Below, one piece after another: positions 57,929 through 64,000 of a stretch of DNA of 64,000 nt. Within the stretch, counting starts at the first letter, position 1; every line of letters begins with the position of its first letter. The position numbers and the translations under genes are program-made. The notes below the pieces were generated by a model. It did not search any database. It saw only the letters and a list, made by a program, of their open reading frames with translations, and was not told the origin of the DNA. Source of the stretch: Ilex aquifolium (lineage: Eukaryota; Streptophyta; Magnoliopsida; Aquifoliales; Aquifoliaceae); assembly GCA_951799425.1 (NCBI GenBank), contig OX637409.1, forward strand, positions 12,868,960-12,932,959, written 5' to 3'.

Positions 57929-59944
57929 TGATGAGCGCATAATATTGCATATTTAACGGCCTCATTACATGCATTTTAACTTAGCTTCGCATTTAAGTAC
58001 ATATAGTTAGCCGAATTTATGAATAATGTTGAATTTTTGATGTTGCAGGTAATTATAGCATAAATCATGTATTTTGTAACCTTGCAACTAAGTGTGGTGG
58101 AGTGGTGAAGAGATGGACACATTACATGAGGATTTGGAGGCTTAAAAGTGAAATAAATCAAGGAGGTATCGATGTTTGGTAACATAGGCACCAGCACCCG
58201 CACCATTTGGTAGCAGTACCTCGGTTTTCCTCATTTTTAACCATGATATAATTAGAATTTGAACAAGTTCAAAACATGAAAGCTGTAGACCTGGATGTCC
58301 TATACATTGTATCAAAATTTCAGCTCAATCGGATGGTTGCATCAAAAGTTATGATAATTCTACAAAAACTGGTCCTGGAGCTAGCATCCCATTTTCGACC
58401 TACCGGTAGAAGGAACAAAAACCTATCGGTAGGTTTTTCCTACTGGACAAAAACCTACCGGAAACCTACCAAAAACCTACCGGTAGGTTTGTGCTACTGG
58501 TGTCCAACCTACCGGTAGGTTTCCCGCGACCTACCGGTAGGTTTTGCCCAGAATGCTTGAACGTCATCAACTCATGCTCCACTTGCTTGGGGGTCCCTCC
58601 ATTGATTCTCCCACTTGTCCCCTGACATCCATTACACATATACATGCCTCCTACACCCTAGTTGGATACTTTGGAGGCAATGACATTAATGAGGATGGGA
58701 GAGAAGGGGGCAGCCATGATGGGTGCAGTCTAAGCTCTTCCTAGCCTGTCCAATGCATCAAATCAATTCCCATTGATGGGGGGTCTTCTCTCACAGGCTA
58801 AGGGAGCCTCATGGACGAAAATGCATCACTCTACTCACCATATATTCAGCATTCACAAACTTTGAAAGGGGTGGCTACCTAAGCTTAGAAAGTCCAAGGA
58901 AGAAGATGATGAATAGTAGATAGAAAGCTTATGTTTTTGCATTTTCTTCCATCATTTTACTTGTAATTTATTGTAAGACTCTTGTAATCTTCATTTAATG
59001 TCTTTAATGTCATTTACTTCAAGTACATTTCAAGTTTAATGCTACATTTTAGATTTCACCATTGTTGCTTCCAAGTTTTCTTCATTTCTTGCTTTAAAAT
59101 GGGTATTGAATATTTTTTCTTCATAGCTTAAGATTTCTTGCTTTAAGTTAAGTTCAATGTTTCCTTTCTTCATTATGCCCCTTTACATTACCTCATTGTC
59201 TTTCCTTCAAGTATGAGTAGCTAGATTTTAAGTTGGTTAATCCAAGGGAGAACTCCTCTTGGGTGTGCCACTTCAACTCATTTTCATTCCTCCTCTCAGA
59301 GTACGATGGTTCGGTTTGACTGGGTTGAGAGTGGATGCGGTTGTGAGTCTTTGATATCCCGTAGGCCTGGTCATGGGTTATGCTTGGATCCTCACCTCCA
59401 TTTCACCCCTAGCTTCCCACGAATCAATCGTTCATCTAAGCTCTATTCGAGGAAGGCTTCGAGTTGATTTGGGATTCCCATTGGAGTGAATCCTTCGGAT
59501 TAGCCAACACTTGTTTTCTTGCATTTTCATTAAGAACAAAACTCACCAAAACCAACTACAAGATTTTACACTTTTTATTTTTACAAAATCACCTTCACAC
59601 AATTCCCTTCCTTCCCTGAGGAGACGACATTGGAATACTTTTCCAAGTAAAACACGACAAGCAAAAGACTCCTTGCGCTTGGGGAGCACTTTTGTCCATT
59701 TCGCACATTCCATTTCATACATTTCATTCCATCCACCATTCCGTTGCCCCTATTTCCCACATCATTCCGAGGGAGAGTGACACTCCCCTACACACTATAA
59801 ATCATATACACATTTGAGGGTGATGTGCCCTTTCTTTTGACATCATCCCAAGGGAGAGTGACACTCCCCTTCATACACACATCATACATACACATGGAGG
59901 GATGATATTAAGAGGTTAGGAACAACAAGGTTTTTGTCTAAGCA
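57929..59944 (+). repeat. Solo LTR, Athila type, inside element G gag
   Basis: Starts TGATGAGCGCATAATATTGC and ends TCTAAGCA, with ATGAT duplicated at 57924-57928 and 59945-59949. Removing it restores a continuous gag reading. It is related to the B LTR over most of its length, including the U5 hairpin (59630-59646), but carries CCTACCGGTAGG repeats (58398-58543) where B has GTACCGGTAC. Confidence 0.93.
58398..58543 (+). repeat. CCTACCGGTAGG palindrome array
   Basis: About five perfect or near-perfect copies of ACCTACCGGTAGGT, with AAAACC/GGTTTT extensions in some. One copy has decayed to CCTATCGGTAGG. The flanking GTTATG..ATTCTAC..GGTCC sequence is shared with the B LTR. Confidence 0.9.
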
Positions 59945-59949
59945 ATGAT

Positions 59950-61095
59950 GTCGGTGACAACTTTGAGGATGTTGGTGCTAATGTCCCAAGGGGAGCTGGA
60001 GTGCAAGACCCTAGAATTTCAAACCCTAGAATGCATTTTCCTCCTAGGAATAAAGGAAACAATATCCCAATTGATTCTCCGGCGAGGTCAATGCAGGATT
60101 ATCTCCAACAGACTCGTAGCACCACTCCCTCTTGCATACTTCTCCCGGTCCAAGCTCATGCCTTCCTAGTCAAGCTGGGAATGTTACAAGTACTTCTTCA
60201 ATTCCACGGAATTGAAAGAGAATATCCTTATTTACACATTAAGGAATTTGAGGAAATAGTTGCAACCTTCCTCACTAATCATGGCACGGAAGACATAGCC
60301 AGTATGAAATTGTTCCCCTTTTCCCTAAAAGATAAGGCAAAAATATGGTTGAATTCCTTGAAGTTCCGATCAATAACCTCTTAGACACAAATGCTTTCTG
60401 AGTTTTTAAACAAATTTTTCCCAGTGCCTAAAACCACCGCTCTTAAAAAGTAAATTCAAAACTTTTCGGAAAAGCCCATTAAACAATTTTATCAATGTTA
60501 GGATCGCTACAAGGAATTGCTATAATCCATTCCACAACATGGCTTTGAACCATGCCAACTGGTGAGTTTCTTTTATGAAAGGATTACACCGAGCCATTGA
60601 CAGTTCATAGACATGATGTGCAATGGGGAGTTTTTAAACAAAGATCCTGACGACCGAGGTCTTCTCCGGGTAGTAATCAACGAAGTGGGGGAGGGATGTA
60701 TGATTTAAGGGACCTGGAGGACTTGCTTTCCAAAATCACCAAATTGTGTCAAAAATTGGAAAGTCTAGAGGTCAATAGGAGACATGAAATGTCTAACATT
60801 TCCAAGACCGAGGAGGGTTACTCAATTTGTGAGAGTGTAGAACATTCCATATCGGGGTGCCCTAACATTCTGGCACTTAAGGAAGTCTACCATGAGCAAG
60901 TCAATGCCTTCAATCAAGGTAGGCAATCATTCTCCTCGCACTCTAACACTTACAATCTGGGTTGGAGTAATCACCCGAACTTTAGTTGGAAGAATGAGAA
61001 TCCCACTCCTCAAGGGTCTAGTTCGTATTCACCCCCATGCCCCCTAAGCAAAATCAATTCTATGGCCAAGGTCAATCGTCTAGCTCTCCATACCC
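59950..61095 (+). pseudogene. Athila-type gag of element G, second part
   Basis: Open piece 60001-60384 has the Athila capsid motifs in order (LLQFHGIEREYPYLHIKEFE, MKLFPFSLKDKAKIWLNSLK). Later pieces carry HGFEPCQLVSFFYE, FLNKDPD, a knuckle that has lost its first Cys (SICESVEHSISGC) and NLGWSNHPNFSWKNE. Stops and shifts are frequent after 60384. Cut off by element F at 61096. Confidence 0.78.
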
Positions 61096-62925
61096 TGTAA
61101 CGCCCCAAAATCCCCCTTGGACGGCATCACTATCTAAAACCATGCACATCATGAGAGCAACTAATAAAATTCATAAACAGAGAAACTTTCATTTATCATC
61201 CATAATATCTACAACGTCAGGTAAAAGAATAAGCCAAACCATGACCATTACATTCAAAAGAATATGCCATTCATAGCAATTACACCCAAAAATCAACTAT
61301 TATCTTGCAGCGGAATAACAAAGACATTAGACTTCACAGTTTCTCAAAAAGAACTTCCTAGTCTAGGACATAAGAGAATATAGCTCTAAACGTCCACCTC
61401 TGGATTCACGTTCCCATCTATGGGAGCTTCCTAATGTACCGGCTCATCCACTCCAAGCTCCTCTTCTAGGCCATAATCTGAAAAGATGTTGTTTGTAGGC
61501 GGGGTGAGTACTCAGCTCTGTAGGAAAATCCTCCCAAACTCGAACAAGGTTTAGAAAACATATAAAACAAGTTGGTCTCATTTCACAATTATCATACATA
61601 ACTTTTAAAAGAAAACAATGATAGTTTATCCGATCTCAAGTTTAAGTAATATCAATGAAGTAAATGAAGAAGTAAAACCAATTTCCAAAACGAACAATTC
61701 CAACAAATCACTATAAATCATAGCCAACCATTGACATCATAAACCATAGCCAACCATTGGCACAATAAACCATAGCTCCCAATGTATTTCAAACCACAAC
61801 TTGTATCTCAGGTATGATATATGATATCGCAAGAATAAACACATCGAGAATATCCTGGCCCACACACACACACCCAATCCTCTCAAGGATATAAAACTTT
61901 AGGAAGGGCGTATACCAACACATTGACAGTGACGAATCCAACCCAGGAGTAGTATACTAACCCTAATCATCGGTACCCGTGAGCGAATAGTGGTTTGGTC
62001 CTCACAAGGCACCAACCCCACTACGAGTGGTAGGAAAAATTCAAACCCGCACGGAGTAAGAAATGGATCTACCCACTCTACGATACCCGGTCAACGGCCA
62101 CCCATGGTCATCCGAACATCCACAAGAGATACAATACCCAACCAATTTCATCAAGTCACAAACAAATCCAAAAATCCCCAAATTTCATATGGAGTATTAC
62201 CATAGAACCATTTAAGAAAATATACAAGAGATCATCCACAATACCATTTTGTTATTCAATACAAAGTACTAAAGTTTTAAAAACAAGGACAAAGGAAGAA
62301 TCAAGAGAAAAATCTATTTCTCTTGAAAACTAGGGTTTTTAGTCAAGAAAAGAGATTTAATAGCTATTCCACCATGGCATTGTCCAAAACATGGTAATAT
62401 TTACAAGAATATCAAGAATCAAGGATTTCATAGCATACATATAGGATTTAGAGTCAAAAGAATACATATATATAAGCCCTAGCCTCAATGTAAGAGAATA
62501 GGAAGAAACCCCTATCTTAAATCAAGAGTTCCAAGCAAAACCCAAGCTCTAGAGACTTCCTTCCTCCCTTTTCTTTTTCCTTTTATCTTCCCCTAGGTTT
62601 CTAAGAGGTTTGGGGTGAGAGTGGAGTGAAAGAATAGAAGAAAATAGGGTGAAAAGGTGTTTTAAACTCAGCCCAATCCCGAATTTTACTGTTTTAAAAT
62701 TTTTGATTTTTACCGACAGTACCGGTACGCTGTACCGATATGGTTTGCTCTCGGGACATTGGGGCACTGGTACGCTGTACCGGTACGGTTTGTCCGGATT
62801 TACCTTTTTCACCTGTTTTTCATTTCCAATCCATTCCAAACCCTTCCAAAATCAACCCATTATACAATATATATTTGTATATCAAACATAGTTGATACAA
62901 GTTCTATTACATGTGGGGGTTTACA
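61096..62925 (-). repeat. 3' LTR of element F
   Basis: On the reverse strand it starts TGTAAACCCCCACATG (an altered start; A and E have TGTAACACCCC) and ends TTTTGGGGCGTTACA. GTACCGGTAC-type palindromes lie at 62718-62787. The CTACAGAGCTGAGTACTCACC block near 61500-61530 corresponds to the CAGAGCTTCGTGCTCACC block of A, D and E. A short CA run lies near 61860. Confidence 0.9.
62718..62787 (-). repeat. GTACCGGTAC motifs in U3 of element F
   Basis: Two intact GTACCGGTAC palindromes and two decayed ones (GTACCGATAT, CTGGTACG), joined by a GCTGTACCG-type linker. Confidence 0.8.
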
Positions 62926-62963
62926 ATCCACCCCCCTTGAAGAAAGTTTCGTCCTCGAAACTT
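62926..62963 (-). other. Hairpin and polypurine tract of element F
   Basis: The reverse strand has AAGTTTCG-AGGA-CGAAACTT (62944-62963), identical to element A, then TCTTCAAGGGGGGTGGAT and the LTR. Confidence 0.82.
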
Positions 62964-62966
62964 ACC

Positions 62967-64000
62967 TCAGGTAGCGAACAAATGAGGGTACTTCTCTCGC
63001 ATCTCCAGCTCCGGTTCCCAAGTAGCTTCCTCCACCCCATGATGTTGCCACAAGACTTTCACCAGTTGGATGACTTTATTGCGAAGCACCTTCTCCTTGG
63101 TATCAAGAATCTTCACCGGTTGTTCTTCATATGTTGCTCCATCTTGAACTTCAATATCCTCTAAATCCACGACATGCGTTGTATCCGATTGACACTTTCT
63201 CAACATTGAAACATGGAACACGTCGTGTACGCCTGACAACTGAGCTGGTAACCGAAGTTGATACGCCACTTTGCCCATTGCTTTGATCACCTCAAATGGT
63301 CCGATGTACCTTGGAGCTAATTTCCCTTTCTTGCCAAATCTAAACACCCCCTTTTTGGGTGACACCTTGAGGAACACATAGTCCCCCTCTTGGAATTCCA
63401 AGGGTCTTCTTCTTCTATCCGCATAGCTTTTCTGTCTAATTTGAGCCGTGCATAGTCTTTCCCCGGATGAGTTGAATTTTCTCCGTAGTCTCCCGTACAA
63501 CCTCTGGCCCAAACAAACTACTTTCTCCAGCTTCCAACCAACAAGTCGGGGACCTACATGGTCTTCCATAAAATGCCTCATAAGGAGCCATTCCAATACT
63601 TGCCTGATAGTTGTTGTTATATGCGAACTCCATTAGCGGTAAATGATCACTCCAACTTCCCTTGAAGTCCAACATACAAGCTCGTAGCATGTCTTCCAAA
63701 ATTTGTATCACCCTCTTGGATTGGCCATCCGTTTGGGGATGAAAGGCGGTGCTAAAGTGTAACTCTGTCCCCATAGCTCGTTGTAGACTTTGCCAAAATT
63801 GCGCCATAAAATGAGAATCACGATCCGACACAATAGAGAGTGGAACTTCATGCAATCTAACAATCTCGCAAATATAAAGCTTGCTCAAGGTCTCTAAAGT
63901 GTTAGTGGTCTTCATACTCAAGAAATGAGCGGACTTGGTGAGTCTATCTACAATGACCCATATGGTATTATGCCCGCGTGAAGTTCGTGGAAAGCCAGAC
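62967..64000 (-). pseudogene. pol: Element F pol: integrase core to chromodomain, broken
   Basis: Reading leftward from the window end: integrase catalytic core with SDRDSH (second Asp) and GQSKRV, where A and E have GQSERV, so the catalytic Glu is Lys (GAG to AAG). Then come WCLEAGES-type and EKIQLIR segments; a +1 frameshift near 63460 moves the frame. The remaining piece carries the GPFEVIK module and the chromodomain (YEEQPVKIL to VEEATWEPE) to the stop at 62967. Both defects disable integrase. Confidence 0.9.

Larger units (their letters stand above)
61096..64000 (-). mobile_element. Element F: Tekay/Del-like chromovirus, 3' half
   Basis: The reverse strand shows integrase and chromodomain, the AGGA hairpin and polypurine tract (62926-62963), then the 3' LTR ending GGGGCGTTACA at 61096. 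RT, gag and the 5' LTR lie beyond the window edge. Its pol is clearly homologous to A and E but more diverged. Confidence 0.92.

Noticed and set aside
59945-60169. 74-codon frame starting at the solo LTR edge
   Set aside because: The real gag frame is the overlapping one (60001-60384) with Athila capsid motifs.

Overview
This window looks like heterochromatic, gene-poor DNA from a flowering plant. It is AT-rich and contains no host gene that I can recognise. Nearly everything assignable is nested LTR retrotransposons of two Ty3/gypsy groups. One group is chromoviruses of the Tekay/Del type: LTRs starting TGTAACACCCC, an initiator-Met primer site, one gag-pol frame and a C-terminal chromodomain. 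The other is Athila-type: LTRs starting TGATNAGC or TGATTAAC, a tRNA-Asp-like primer site and an env-position ORF. There is also a decayed Ty1/copia gag and the 3' end of a Helitron. The species cannot be named from the sequence.

Layout. 1-2162 is the 3' part of a Tekay-like LTR. 2163-8350 is degenerate: a Helitron end at 3740, a copia gag remnant at 5601-6760, and decayed repeats. 8358-27587 is an old Athila copy (O, + strand), split by chromovirus A (10217-26438, TSD GAATA). A is itself split inside its pol by the young non-autonomous Athila relative B (15451-22604, TSD CACGC). 27588-28724 is a truncated reverse LTR (X). 28725-57683 is Athila element C (- strand). C's integrase is split by solo LTR D (35631-47361, TSD TAAAG), which contains chromovirus E (37512-46448, TSD AGAAA). 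C's 5' LTR is split by two further solo LTRs (52617-54868, TSD AGAAG; 55675-57333, TSD CCTAT). 57770-61095 is another Athila gag remnant (G), split by a solo LTR (57929-59944, TSD ATGAT). 61096-64000 is the 3' half of chromovirus F (- strand), which continues past the window.

None of the autonomous elements is intact. A has a gag/pol frameshift plus the B insertion. E has four nonsense codons but no frameshift. C has stops, a frameshift and insertions. F has a frameshift and has lost its catalytic Glu. B carries no pol and must depend on enzymes in trans. Its only ORF has three tandem CCHC zinc knuckles of the Athila gag type.

The most interesting signals are not genes. First, almost every LTR family here carries, in U3, its own cluster of short palindromes, usually centred on CpG (TTCGAA, CTACCGGTAG, GTACCGGTAC, CCTACCGGTAGG, ATCCGGAT). 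Related LTRs carry different palindromes at the homologous site, and the two LTRs of A, B and E differ in unit number. Second, hairpins sit just upstream of the polypurine tract in both gypsy lineages, and the B and C versions differ by a compensatory base-pair change. Similar paired motifs occur in the Athila leader beside a splice-donor-like site, in Athila U5, and in the Tekay R/U5. Together these suggest RNA-level cis signals that may be shared between autonomous and non-autonomous elements.
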